Below are positions 50,119-60,214 of a DNA stretch of 63,313 nucleotides, one piece after another. Below the pieces are notes generated by a model. The model was given only the letters and a program-made list of their open reading frames with translations. It made no database searches and was not told the DNA's origin. Position 1 is the stretch's first letter. The number at the start of each line of letters is the position of its first letter. A program made the position numbers and the translations under genes. Source of the stretch: Aurantiochytrium sp. KH105. Its lineage: Eukaryota > Sar > Bigyra > Thraustochytrida > Thraustochytriidae. Where the stretch lies: contig BGKB01000273.1 of NCBI GenBank assembly GCA_003116975.1, forward strand, positions 1-63,313. Reading direction: 5' to 3'.

Positions 50119-50597
50119 GGCGCTAGGGCCACCCTGGGTACCCACCCACCCACCTACCTAGGGGCGTCCAACGACAGGCGCGCCGCGCGCGCTACAAGTA
50201 GGCAAGACCTTGGGTATGCGACGGCAAGTCTCAATCAAGCTCGTTGGTCGGTGCCGAGCGAGCGATGGACAAGAGCTCTTTCTATTTTGCGCGCCGGGCG
50301 GCGCCATTCAATTGAGCCTGCTAACTTACTCTCTACCCCCTTTTGGAAAACTTCTCGCTTAACAAATTCCGTCTAGAATAGTGTATTTGTGGAGACTAGT
50401 ATGGGACATATCGCTATAGTCACTATGAATGTGAACTCGCGCCAATCATCCTTTTCTACTGATCCATGAGTACAGCGAGAGGTTATTTTGGAGTAGCAAG
50501 CGAAAGAAGCGCAGACAAAAGTATTTGCACGAATGACAATGTATTTGCACGAATGACGAGATCAGATCTATCAGGAGGCAACCTCATGAAGCGTCCG
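50119..50597. other. Spacer between two same-strand genes
   Basis: 479 bp. A 17-bp direct repeat (GTATTTGCACGAATGAC) occurs twice at about 50521-50557. No gene is seen. Confidence 0.6.
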
Positions 50598-52112
50598 CTA
50601 TGAAGGAACGTCTTGGCCAAGAGGAACCAAGTCCTTATCGATGCAATCATAGGCTGCAGCGGCCGGGACAACGATCTTTTCTTTCTTTCGTTTGTTCTTG
50701 AAAATCGCCCCATTAGAAGTGCCCTGTACATTGGGGGATGTAGTAAGTAAGGTTGACCACAGCGTGGGCAAAACGTCTGGATGCGACACAGAAATCTTGG
50801 CATGAAGACCAAGCGCCATGAAATATAGCTCTTCCAGCAAAGCCTTTGGCAATTTTGTCACATGGCCTCCCTCGACGATGAAGGCTCGCGTCGCAGCAAG
50901 ACCCTTGGGTAAATTTTTTGGTACCGCAGTGCCAAGATGCGGAGCGACAACAGTTTCCCATACAGCCTCAAGCTCTCGGCGCAGCACAGACACCATTGGC
51001 TTGCGGGCGCGCTGATGAGTGTCGTCGAGAGGGAGAAAACCAACTACCTCCATGATCTCCATGTTGGGCTCCACGCGCAGACACCGTAATTTTTCCTCAA
51101 AAATAGCTCTGTCTCCATTTTCGGCGTCAAAAAACGCAATCCACTCGGGAAGTTGGTCCCAATTGTTCAAAACGTAAAGCAAGAATGCCGCGCCTGGCTT
51201 GGCTGTGGCGGTGGGGACCATGCAAGCAGTTGGTTCGTCAAATGGCCCGTATTGGCACACATCAGCAGTGAAGCCATCGAAAAATCCAGTCGCGAGCCAT
51301 GATACCTTTGCTTGCTGGCGAGCAACAACAAAGTGTGGGGAGGTATAGAGCTGCATTTGCACACGACCAGAATGCATGGCGATATTGACGGGGCCACTCG
51401 GTACGTGCGATTCACTCGGACCGCGACAATGCGCGAGTGTGGACTCGAGGTGGTGGTGCAATCTTCGCACCGAGCCTCGCGTAGCACTCGCGCGGGCGAC
51501 AGTGTCCTCTAGGACAGCATCTCTACCATTTGAAGTGAAACGAGTCAAGCATGCACCCGTCTCTGTGTCAACGAGATCAGCCACGAATTGTATCTCGTTC
51601 TTCGACAGGCCGAGCAACGCACGCACATCGTTTCTGCACGAGTTGCAAGCCTTGAGACCTGCGCGTTCTGCATGCCATACGCTCGGGCTGCACTTGCCAA
51701 TCTGCGCGTCACAAAAGGTCGTCTCGCGGCATTCTGCATCTTGCTTGCACGGGAAGGCGAGCCGATCGTCCTCGGATTGCGACGCATCATCACCGTCGTC
51801 CTCGCTCCCATCCTCGCTCTTGTCCTCCTCCTCCTCCTGCGCATTCTCCCCGTCCTCCTCCTCGCCAGACGCTCCCCTGACGCCCTCGTCCGCGCCGCTA
51901 TCGCTCTCCGCGTCGAGGTCGGCGAGGTTCTCGGGCTCGCGGTGCGTCTCGCCGACGCCCTGCACGGCGACGGCGGTGGCGGCATCCCAGGCGCCCTGCG
52001 CGGCCTGCACGGCGCCGCGGAGGCGCAGGCGCGTCTCCGAGAGGGACGCCAGGCAGAGCAGCGCCGCCGCCAGCGCGAGCGCGAGCAGCGCCGCCGCGGG
52101 CCGCCGGGCCAT
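50598..52112 (-). CDS. Secretory-pathway DUF3431-like protein
   Basis: 504 residues. An N-terminal signal anchor (ALLALALAAALLCLASL) is followed by an acidic low-complexity region (about residues 65-115) and a Cys-rich segment (FPCKQDAECRETTFCDAQIGKC, shortened here by description: six cysteines between about 120 and 145). Residues about 240-480 resemble the DUF3431 pattern: a strand region with HFVVARQQ, then AAFLLYVLNNWDQLPEWIAF and, near the end, ATRAFIVEGGHVTKLP. DUF3431 proteins are poorly known but often secretory and glycosyltransferase-like. It is type II, so a Golgi or ER lumenal role is likely. The family call is by motif shape only. Confidence 0.6.
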   Translation of the reverse strand: MARRPAAALLALALAAALLCLASLSETRLRLRGAVQAAQGAWDAATAVAVQGVGETHREPENLADLDAESDSGADEGVRGASGEEEDGENAQEEEEDKSEDGSEDDGDDASQSEDDRLAFPCKQDAECRETTFCDAQIGKCSPSVWHAERAGLKACNSCRNDVRALLGLSKNEIQFVADLVDTETGACLTRFTSNGRDAVLEDTVARASATRGSVRRLHHHLESTLAHCRGPSESHVPSGPVNIAMHSGRVQMQLYTSPHFVVARQQAKVSWLATGFFDGFTADVCQYGPFDEPTACMVPTATAKPGAAFLLYVLNNWDQLPEWIAFFDAENGDRAIFEEKLRCLRVEPNMEIMEVVGFLPLDDTHQRARKPMVSVLRRELEAVWETVVAPHLGTAVPKNLPKGLAATRAFIVEGGHVTKLPKALLEELYFMALGLHAKISVSHPDVLPTLWSTLLTTSPNVQGTSNGAIFKNKRKKEKIVVPAAAAYDCIDKDLVPLGQDVPS

Positions 52113-52358
52113 GGTCTCGGGCGGGCGAGCGCCGCGCTGCCCTGGGACCGGGTGCGAACGAGAACGGGTTTTGCCTGCCCTGTTCTCGCTCCTGCTCGCC
52201 TTGGTACTCGTCGGTACTGGTATAGCGTACCACGGTATAACCTAGAGCAGAGCAGAGCAGAGCAGAGCAGAGCAGAGCAGAGCAGGGCAGAACGCAAACC
52301 CTGCGAGAGCCGCTGCGCGGCGCGAGCGAAGCGCCGGGCGTCGCGGCGCGCGGGACGC
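52113..52358. promoter_or_regulatory. Bidirectional promoter with AGAGC pentanucleotide repeat
   Basis: 246 bp between two outward-facing ATGs. An (AGAGC)n tract of about eight units lies at 52244-52286, with GGTACT/GGTATA motifs beside it at 52203-52240. Confidence 0.55.
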
Positions 52359-53345
52359 ATGGACGCGGACACGACGGTATGCAAGGCGGTCTTCGGCCTG
52401 GCCGAGGGCTGCAGCGCGGACTTTAGCAAGTCCAGGATGCTCTACAGCCGCTTCGTCAGGCTCAAGAGCAGCATAGCGGCCCACGAGGCCACACGCACGT
52501 GGTCGCGCGGCCTGCTGTGGCTCAGGTGCGACAAGGAGGCAGGCAGGCGCAAGGCGCAGGTGTGCTTGACGATGCTGGCCATCGATGCGGCGACGGGAGA
52601 GCTTGTGCCCGAGTCCAAGGCGCCGCTCTTCGGGAGCAGCCTCGGCGCGAGGGACCTGTGCGACCATATGGACCGCGCGGGCTATGACGTTGACGACGAG
52701 GAGAACCCAGCAATGCTGTACAATCTCGCAAGAGCCTGTGCGCGGACTCTTACCACGCAGGAAAGCTTTGCGTTCTCTGTTGACGAAAAAGCGCATCAGC
52801 TCCATCTCGGCCTAAAGTACGCGGACGGCGGTGCCACCAACCTCGTTTTTGATGTGCTTTCGCGGCGAGTGGACGGCTTTATTGTGAACTTTATGCTTGA
52901 TGTGGCCTTTGCGCTCATGCCCGAGGCCCGACGTCAAGAGATACATCAGCGTTTTGTGCTGGAGCAGGCTCAAGAGCCGTCTTGGTCATCCATTCTTTTA
53001 AGGGAGCACGCACCATCGAACGGCCGCAAGCGCCTTGCGCCGGCAGCAGCGCGAGAACGGCGAGCCAAGCTCTCGCAAGAGTTCTCGACGCAGGCACTCG
53101 AGCTCACCGCAGCAGGGGCGGCTACCCTGTCGACGACGCAACCCCTCGTCCCGGAGAACGATCCTAATTCCCTGGAAGATGCCAATGGGGCCAGCGCCGC
53201 GGCCTCAAATGAACCCAAAGCCAATGAGACTGATACTCTGGGAGATTTTGTTCGTCTAAAAAAACGAAGGCGAGTGAAGACTGGGAGGAAGAGACGCAGT
53301 CGAGGGTTTGTTGACAATAGCAGCGACGAAGACAACAGTGATTAA
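52359..53345 (+). CDS. Hypothetical nuclear protein, possible XLF/NHEJ1-like repair factor
   Basis: 328 residues from the ATG at 52359; the frame is open 770 bp upstream, but that part overlaps the opposite gene and a repeat. Residues about 130-200 (FAFSVDEKAHQLHLGLKY, then a FDVLSRRVDGFIVNFMLDVAFAL segment) resemble in order and spacing the head-domain end and first stalk helix of XLF. The extreme C-terminus is strongly basic and contains GRKRRSRGF, similar to the Ku-binding end of XLF (basic run, Gly, aromatic). An acidic DNSSDEDNSD tail follows. If correct it would act in non-homologous end joining. This is inference only; an alternative is an unrelated lineage-specific nuclear protein. 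Confidence 0.6.
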   Translation: MDADTTVCKAVFGLAEGCSADFSKSRMLYSRFVRLKSSIAAHEATRTWSRGLLWLRCDKEAGRRKAQVCLTMLAIDAATGELVPESKAPLFGSSLGARDLCDHMDRAGYDVDDEENPAMLYNLARACARTLTTQESFAFSVDEKAHQLHLGLKYADGGATNLVFDVLSRRVDGFIVNFMLDVAFALMPEARRQEIHQRFVLEQAQEPSWSSILLREHAPSNGRKRLAPAAARERRAKLSQEFSTQALELTAAGAATLSTTQPLVPENDPNSLEDANGASAAASNEPKANETDTLGDFVRLKKRRRVKTGRKRRSRGFVDNSSDEDNSD

Positions 53346-53354
53346 GATGGGAAA

Positions 53355-53400
53355 TGATGAGATGAGATGAGATGAGATGAGATGAGATGAGATGGGATGG
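53355..53400. repeat. (GATGA)n pentanucleotide repeat
   Basis: About eight units begin 10 bp after the stop codon of the preceding gene, in its likely 3' UTR. Confidence 0.9.
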
Positions 53401-53550
53401 GATGAGACGAGACGGACGTCCTCGTATTCTCTTTGACAAAATTATGTGACGTCTTCTTTCCTTGAGCTGGCAACGCCTCAAGGCAATGAATGTGTAGTGG
53501 ATGTGTTGCAATGATGTACATTTATGATCCTTTGAAAAGAACAAAAGGTG

Positions 53551-54876
53551 TCAGAGACTTGATTTTGCACAGCCACTATCAGCGGACCTTTGCCTTGCGC
53601 GATTTGCCGCTTCGATTGCTTGCGATGCTAGAGCCGCGTACAACTCGGCTTCTGAGTGCACTTTCCCTTTCAATTCGTTTTCGGGAAGTGCGACGCTGAC
53701 AAAATCCCGCGTGTCTCGATTCTTGGTGAGGTGTTTGTCATACAATCGATCGTAATATGAGAGCAGAGTCTTGGCCACGTCTTCGTACTGTCGACCCTGA
53801 AGACCCTCCAAAACCGCCTTGAGACGGTCGTCGCCCAGACGTCGACGCACACGCGTGGCTGCATCGCACATTGACTGAAGCCAGCGCGCAAAGCCTTCAG
53901 GATCTGCCTTTTCATCCACGACGCAGTAGTCACGGATGAGATTCTTGACGCGCTGGGCCTCGGGAACTTCAACTTGCATGACAAGAGGTGCGCTTCGCAT
54001 CCGGGCATAGAGAGCCTGCGGGACCTGGCAGTCCCCAACATTGGGTCCCTCGTCTTCAATGTACACGGGTCGACTTGGGTCGAGATTTCGCCATTGTGTG
54101 CCTACCAGATTGTGAAAATGCTCGCTTGAAGGCTGCAACGCGTTCTGGCCAATACGGCCAAAAGCACTTCCCTTGTGCTCGGCCAAGCCTTCGAGATCGA
54201 TGGTTTGTTCGCCATGCGCTTCGCAAAGCGAGTGCAAAAGTCTCGTCTTGCCTACCCCTGTGCGGCCTCCAACAATGCGTATTTCCGGCTGTGGCTCTGA
54301 CAGATAGCAGTCGAGTATAAGGTTCCGGTACGCCTTGTAGCCGCCATTACACACGGTGACCTTTTCGATGGCATTCCCGAGGGTTTCTTGAAGAAACCAG
54401 CCCGTGAGCTGCGAACGGAGGCCTCCACGTGCGCAATATATGGAGATGCGGTCCGCATCTCCAGCGTTCAAGATGTCGTCTGCGCGCTGCAAAATGGATG
54501 CGACCTTGGGCTCCAGCAATGAGAACCCCAGCTCAATGGCTGGGCCGCGACCTGTTTGCTTGAAGCGTGTCCCGACCTTGACGCGGTCCTCGTCGTCGAG
54601 GAGGGCGAGGTTATTCGCGCCCAACATGTGTCCTTTGAGGAACTCGCATGGTGCACGAGCGTCGAGGAGGACGCCACGGGGCGCTTTCGCCTCGTCTATG
54701 AAGGTCTCGACGTCGACGACCCTCAGCGACTCGCGCACAGAGGCGCCCTCGCCGGCTTCGGCGCTGGCCACAAGCTCGCGGAGTCTACGCAGCGCCGAGC
54801 CCGCCCGCTCCGAGGGCGCTGCCGCGCCACGCAAGGCGCGCCATGCTGCCTTGCTTTGTGCGCCGCTGGGCCGCAT
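53551..54876 (-). CDS. selU: tRNA 2-selenouridine synthase (SelU/MnmH)
   Basis: 441 residues from the ATG at 54876; the frame extends to 55149 from a non-ATG start. The enzyme replaces sulfur by selenium in 2-thiouridine at the tRNA wobble position, via a geranylated intermediate. The rhodanese domain has GVLLDARAPCEFLKGHMLGA, VKVGTRFKQTGRG and the catalytic-cysteine loop YCARGGLRSQ. The second domain has the Walker A loop GGRTGVGKTRLL. KGSAFGRIG and YIEDEGPNVGD follow, as in bacterial SelU. The first 35 residues are Ala/Arg-rich and may target mitochondria. The family is mainly bacterial and archaeal, so a eukaryotic copy suggests transfer or an organellar origin. Confidence 0.9.
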   Translation of the reverse strand: MRPSGAQSKAAWRALRGAAAPSERAGSALRRLRELVASAEAGEGASVRESLRVVDVETFIDEAKAPRGVLLDARAPCEFLKGHMLGANNLALLDDEDRVKVGTRFKQTGRGPAIELGFSLLEPKVASILQRADDILNAGDADRISIYCARGGLRSQLTGWFLQETLGNAIEKVTVCNGGYKAYRNLILDCYLSEPQPEIRIVGGRTGVGKTRLLHSLCEAHGEQTIDLEGLAEHKGSAFGRIGQNALQPSSEHFHNLVGTQWRNLDPSRPVYIEDEGPNVGDCQVPQALYARMRSAPLVMQVEVPEAQRVKNLIRDYCVVDEKADPEGFARWLQSMCDAATRVRRRLGDDRLKAVLEGLQGRQYEDVAKTLLSYYDRLYDKHLTKNRDTRDFVSVALPENELKGKVHSEAELYAALASQAIEAANRARQRSADSGCAKSSL

Positions 54877-56218
54877 GGCCGCTCTCCGCGAAAATTGTGG
54901 TTTTGCTGCACTGCGCTCACGAGTCAAGTTCCGAGTCCCTCTTTTTGGCCCAGTGTGGGAAGGAGGAAGGGTGGTTGGAGGGAGGGAGAGCACGAGTCGC
55001 GATTCGCGGCAGCGGTGCGCGCAACGCACGCAAGCGCACGAATCGAGGGGAAGGGGAAAAAGATAGGGGCTCGAGACGTTTAGGTCGGTTGGCAGCTTGG
55101 TCTCTGGGCACAGCTCGCAGTGGGGTCTATGGATAATTATTTTCTTCAATGTGTGCGCACTCTCGTGACCTGGACAAAGAAAACCTTTGTGGATGAGCTC
55201 TTGATGGCAAGATCAAATAAGATGACTATCATGAACACGCGGCTGGCTGACGCGAAAGCAGCCTAGAAATCCCCCTGGGAATAAGCAAGAACAATTACAC
55301 GTAGCAAAGGTTTTACCCCATTTGACGGCTGACCTGATGAGCTTTGTGACATTTGACTCAAAATATAGAGTGGAAAAGGCAAAATCCGTCGTCGTTCTGG
55401 CTGCTCGTTTTCTGAAATTTGATTTTTCGATCCAGATGTGCTCACTGGGCTTTGCTTTGACCTCCTTCGCAGCAGTTTCCGACCTCATCTCGCTGCAGTC
55501 GCTTTCTTCTCCGAAAAACATTGCTCCTTTGCGGCAAATACGGCGACAACGGCAATTCTCCATAAGTTCAAGAATCATCCGCGTTGCTCCTCTGCTATGC
55601 CGAGCTGAGCTGGCCTGAGCTGACCGACTGACAGCGTGCTGAGCTACGCTGAGCGGATGCTGAGCGCCGCGACCATGACCATGACGGTTCTCAAGAACAG
55701 CGTTCTCCTTCCGAAGATGATTTTTTCTTCTTCTCCTTCGTTCTCCTTTCTTCCTTTCCTGTTGGCTGTTGTATAGTATAGGCCTATACTACTTTGTTGG
55801 TCTTGCTTGCGCGGTCACAGTGGCTCAAAGAACAAGCCAAACAGCGAGTTCAAAGATCAAGCAAAACAGAGAGTTCAAGGTGGGCCACGCAACCTGAGCA
55901 GGCGAGAGGGCAAAACTGCTTCTGCGCGGAAGCGCGCGCGCGAAGCCGCTCGTCCCCGACGGGCTCCGCGGCCTGCGAAGAGCCCGCGAAGACCGGCTGC
56001 GACCTTGCGGCGGGTAGCGTCGTCGTTCGCAGCGAGAGCGACTTGCGCTCGCCGTCGTTGGATTCATTCCTTGGCCACGCGCGCGAGCTGGCGAACAAGG
56101 GCGCAACGCACGGGCCAAGGAGCTCGAGAGCCTTGCGTTGGCGGTGGTCTGCCACGTCGTCGTCGCCGCCGTCGTCGTCGTTGCTGTCGTCTCGAACGGC
56201 ACGCCACGACTCGCCAAG
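54877..56218. promoter_or_regulatory. Divergent spacer between selU and FCP1
   Basis: 1342 bp. The selU-proximal part is pyrimidine-rich; 55130-55620 is AT-rich and 55780-56200 GC-rich. GCTGAGC repeats occur at about 55604-55665. A 121-residue frame (55213-55578, -) and others have no protein character. No gene is supported. Confidence 0.45.
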
Positions 56219-58181
56219 ATGCGGAAACGCAGGACGAAGCGCGACAAAAAGGAGGACGAGGAGGAACAGCGGCGGGCTCGGGTGCTCTTTCCCGGGCCGC
56301 GCGGCGGCAGCGTGCGGCGATGGCGCGTGAAGGTCGGTCAGGACGTGGAGATTGGCGACGTCATGGCCGAATGTCTGTGCAAGCAACCGGGCGGCGGGAA
56401 TGACCGAGTCTTCGACCTGCAGGCTCCTCTGGACGGAACAGTGCTGGAGATCTTTTTCAAGGAGGGCGAGCTCGTGCCGGGAATGACGAAAACGGAGGAC
56501 GGCAGCGAAGGCGAAGCGCCGACGTTGCTGCGCATGACCTATTGCGACCATCCCATTGTGGTCGGCGGCGGCCTCTGCGGCCTTTGCGGCCGTACGCCAT
56601 CGCTGATCAACAAGACGGCGCTCGGCGACGCCACCGCGCAGGGCGGCGTACTGATTGAAAACCAGCGTCCGGAGGAGGGCATCTCGGCATCAATGACGCT
56701 CAATGTAGACGGCGGAAACAAGATTCTCGTGAGCCGCGACGAAGCGGAGGGCGACCACGTGCGAGCAATGAAACGGCTGATTCGATCGCGCAAGCTCTTG
56801 CTCGTGCTGGACATTGACCACACCCTGCTGCACGCCACGGATGATGCCCGTGCGCCGGCCTTTGTGAAAAGCAAGGGTCTTCCGGATAGACTATTGCACC
56901 GCTTCATGCTGGATATGAGCAAGGAAGGCGTCCCGGGTGGCGAACGCGAGCACTTTGTGATGCTGCGCCCGGGGCTCGAGCAATGGCTCGAGCAGATTAG
57001 CAAAATGTACGAGCTGTATATTTACACGGCCGGCACGCGCCTCTACGCCGAGGCGGTGGCGCGCATTTTTGATCCAGACAAGTCTCTTTTTGGCGACCGC
57101 ATTATTTCTCGCACAGATGTCCCAGAGCTTGGCATGGTGAAACGTTTGCAACGATTCTTTCCTACAGAAGACCGCATGGTTATTGCGGTGGATGACCGCT
57201 CGGATGTGTGGATCGAAGACGTCAATAATTTGTTGACCATCCGACCATATCATTTTTTTCTGGGCATGTCTGACGTGAATAACGCTTCCGGCCCTGAGTT
57301 TGACATGGCGCAGGAGGTCAAAGAGGAGGTCGAGGCTGCGGCCAAGCAAAAGATGGACCGAGGTCTCAAACGTGTCCTCGAGCTTTTGCACTGGGTGCAC
57401 GCGCACTTTTACAAGACGCGCGACGAGCCAACGGTCGAGCAGCAACGCAGTGGGAGGGGTGGCGATGTCAAGAAGCTGCTCCGCGAGCTGCGCCGTCGTA
57501 TTCTCCGCGGCACACCCGTTGCCATTGACATTCCGGAACCGGATAGGCGTGCTGTTTGGGCGCTCGCGGAGAATGCGGGTGCCAAGTGCCAGGCTAAGAT
57601 TTCGGCCGACACCCGTGCGGTGATTTCACGGAGCACCACCTCGCCAATGGCGCTCGAGGCCAAGTCGAAGCAGATCTGGGTGGTCCATTCGGACTGGTTG
57701 CATGCCTGTATTCACAATTGGAACCGCGAGCAATTCGCACACTATTCTCTCTTTCACGTCTACGATGCCAAGCCTGGCGAAAAGGCACTGGGTACCGGCT
57801 CGGGCGAGCCGGCGGCGAAGACGGAGGCTACTTCTCAGACAGCGGCGACACTGCCTTCGGATGGGGAAGTGGCCGGAGGAAATAATGGCGCTATGATGGG
57901 TGTGCGACCCAAAGACATTTCTAGCGTTTCCCCAACGGCGGCCACACCCGAAGAGCTTTCCTCTGCTTCGCCGTCGTCGGCGTCGGCGTCGGGCTCGTCG
58001 GGTAAACGGAAGGTCATTGTGATTGAATATGACGAGTGGGGATATCCCGTTGAACAGGAGGTCGAAGACACGGGGCCTCCTCCTGCTAAGGCCTCCAAAC
58101 TGGAAGAAGGAACTAAAAAGGCAACTGAACCGACCAAGATCAAGGGCAAGGGCAAGGACGAAAACAAGGACAATAACGACG

Positions 58182-58215
<34 letters not shown>

Positions 58216-58285
58216 CGACGATGATGACGAGGAAGCAGGGGGTGCCTCGGCATTGCAAGACTTCAAAGCCTCACTTCTTGGCTGA
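56219..58285 (+). CDS. CTDP1: FCP1/CTDP1-type RNA polymerase II CTD phosphatase
   Basis: 688 residues from the ATG at 56219 (the frame opens at a TTG). It removes phosphates from the RNA polymerase II tail to recycle the enzyme. Domain order fits FCP1. A biotin/lipoyl-like N-terminal domain (about 22-80) comes first, then a CDHPIVVGGGLCGLCGR cysteine motif. The catalytic LVLDIDHTLLHAT (DxDxT, about 198-202), ELYIYTAGTRLYAEAV and VIAVDDRSDVW follow, then a BRCT domain (about 430-535, with WVVHSDWLHACIHNW). The C-terminus has a long aspartate run, encoded by a GAC/GAT tract at about 58180-58230. In yeast and human FCP1 the acidic tail binds TFIIF. Confidence 0.93.
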
Positions 58286-58616
58286 GAAGGTGGAAGTGTC
58301 TGTTCCCCTCTTCGCTTTGACTTCGGAACCCCTCCCCCTCCCCCCCCCAAAAAAAAGTGAAGCCCAAACTAAAAACGTCAAGCACTGCACAAGCATGTGC
58401 ATATGTCGCGCGTGTCAAAGGTAAAATTTGAAAAAAAAGAGTCGGAAATATTTTTACTACTGATGTTGTTGAGGAAGAAGAGAAGGCGGACGAGGACGAG
58501 GACGAGAAGGGTATAGCAATGTCATGCATATGTTTCTGGAAGGGGAAGAGGGAATCAAGAGCATACAGTCGGCAAAGGGAATTTGGGAAAAGAGTCGAAA
58601 GAATTTGTACTACGAA
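58286..58616. other. Convergent 3' spacer
   Basis: 331 bp with a C8-A8 run at 58341-58356 and other A-rich tracts. No gene is seen. Confidence 0.6.
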
Positions 58617-59753
58617 TTACGAGGAGGGTGTTGAAGAAGAAGAAGAAGAAGAAGAAGAGGACGTGGGCGCGGCGGTGTTTTCAGCGTTAAAGGACTCACA
58701 CAAGTACGCCACAACGTCACCCGAGGAGACCATGGCCAGAACGTGCTCGCCCTTGGGCGACACGACGGGAAGATGGCGCACATTCATTTGGATCATCTTG
58801 TAGGCGCAGGCCAAGAGCGTTTCCTTGGAAGAGACCGTGGCAAGGTTGCTGCGTGTCATAATATCAGCCACAAGGGTCTCCTCGGCGTCGCGGCCCTCTG
58901 CGAGGACGCGGCGGACAATGTCCTGCTCTGTGGCGAGGCCCACGAGCACGGGAACGTCGCGGCAAATATCCATGACCGCGACGCTGCCCTTGTTGTATTT
59001 AATCATTTGGCGGATGGTCTCCGCGACGCTGATCTCGTCCTCGACGAGGGTGTTGAGCACCATGGTGCCGAGCTCGCCCTTGGCCTCGCTGCGTTCTTTT
59101 TTTGCCTTGATGATACTCTTGACGCTGGGCAGCTTATACAAGGTCTGTGCCTCCTGTTCGAGGTTAAGACGCTGTTTTTCGTCGAGTTCTGCGTGAGGCC
59201 CAACGGCGTCAAAGTAGAACTGGCCGATGATCTGCTTGGCGGAGATGATACTGGTGACGTCGAGCATGCGCACGTCCGCGACCTTGACGTCGTCGTCGGA
59301 AGCGTTTGCGTCGCGGCGTTGGAGAATAGGGAGGTGGTCCTGTTTGCTGGCGTTTAGCAGCTGGAGGGACTCGCGGATGGTATTGGAGACGCTCGCGAAG
59401 CTGATTTCGGGGCGCATGATGTCCGAGACGCGCGTGGAGAGGTCCCCCTGCGTCTCGCCGGCGTGGGTGACGATGTCCGTCTCGCGGATCACTCCGCACA
59501 CGAAGCCATCATCCTGAACAAAAATCGTCGACGCCTTGTTGGAGGCCATCGCCCCGACGGCATCGCGGACGCTCATGCCCTTGTCCACGGACACGACGGG
59601 CTTGGACTTGTCGAGGATGTCCATGAGCGTCACCGTTTGCGGCGCGGCCTCCGCCGCCCCCGTCGACGTCAGCGCGCGCCGCTGCGTCTGCTGCGAGCCC
59701 GCCGTCGCCGCCGCGCCTGCGCGTCGCAGCGCGCCTCCGGCGGCCCGAATCAT
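58617..59753 (-). CDS. Mitochondrial protein with four CBS domains
   Basis: 378 residues. The N-terminus (MIRAAGGALRRAGAAATAGS...QRRAL) has the look of a mitochondrial presequence. Two pairs of CBS motifs follow: DAVGAMASNKASTIFV with GVIRETDIV, then ESLQLLNASKQDHLPIL; after a helical linker (about 185-235), ETIRQMIKYNKGSVAVM with GLATEQDIVRRV, then CAYKMIQMNVRHLPVV with AMVSSGDVVAYL. CBS pairs usually bind adenine nucleotides and sense energy state. No catalytic domain is attached, so it may regulate a partner. A serine run closes the protein. Similar stand-alone CBSX proteins regulate thioredoxins in plants, but that link is only by analogy. Confidence 0.88.
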   Translation of the reverse strand: MIRAAGGALRRAGAAATAGSQQTQRRALTSTGAAEAAPQTVTLMDILDKSKPVVSVDKGMSVRDAVGAMASNKASTIFVQDDGFVCGVIRETDIVTHAGETQGDLSTRVSDIMRPEISFASVSNTIRESLQLLNASKQDHLPILQRRDANASDDDVKVADVRMLDVTSIISAKQIIGQFYFDAVGPHAELDEKQRLNLEQEAQTLYKLPSVKSIIKAKKERSEAKGELGTMVLNTLVEDEISVAETIRQMIKYNKGSVAVMDICRDVPVLVGLATEQDIVRRVLAEGRDAEETLVADIMTRSNLATVSSKETLLACAYKMIQMNVRHLPVVSPKGEHVLAMVSSGDVVAYLCESFNAENTAAPTSSSSSSSSSSTPSS

Positions 59754-59766
59754 CCCGCCTCCCTTC

Positions 59767-59793
59767 CTTGCTTGCTTGCTTGCTTGCTTGCTT
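59767..59793. repeat. (CTTG)n microsatellite
   Basis: A short version of the unit that is expanded at 5980-6169. It lies 14 bp upstream of the CBS-gene ATG. Confidence 0.9.
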
Positions 59794-60158
59794 CCTCCCT
59801 CCCTCCCCGCGCTCTCGCGCGCGCTCGCGCTCGCGCTCTCGCCGGCGCCGCGGGGGACGGTGGCGGCGACGCTCGCGTTGGCCTTCTGCCGCGGCTCGCG
59901 AGCCTCACGATCGCACTCCCCCTGCTGCTCGCCGCCTCACAGTCGGCCGCCCGACGGCTCCCAGACGCGCGAGACCTCGCCTCGCCGCGCCTCCGCGCCT
60001 CGCCCGCCTCGCCCGTCTCGCCTCGCCTCGCCGCGGGTCTCGGTCTGCCGCGCCGCGCTGCCGCTCTGCCTGCCGCCTCGCGCGGCGCCGCGGCGGAGGG
60101 AGGGAGGAGCGAGAGCAAGCAAAGCGAGAAAACCGGCGGGAGAGACCGGAAAAAGCGG

Positions 60159-60160
<2 letters not shown>

Positions 60161-60213
<53 letters not shown>

Positions 60214-60214
60214 A
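60161..60214. repeat. (AAAG)n microsatellite
   Basis: About thirteen perfect AAAG units; the same unit occurs at 30094-30122. Confidence 0.95.

Noticed and set aside
51588..52358. A 257-codon upstream extension of the gene at 52359
   Set aside because: It is antisense to the start of the DUF3431-like gene and runs through the AGAGC repeat; a good ATG exists at 52359.
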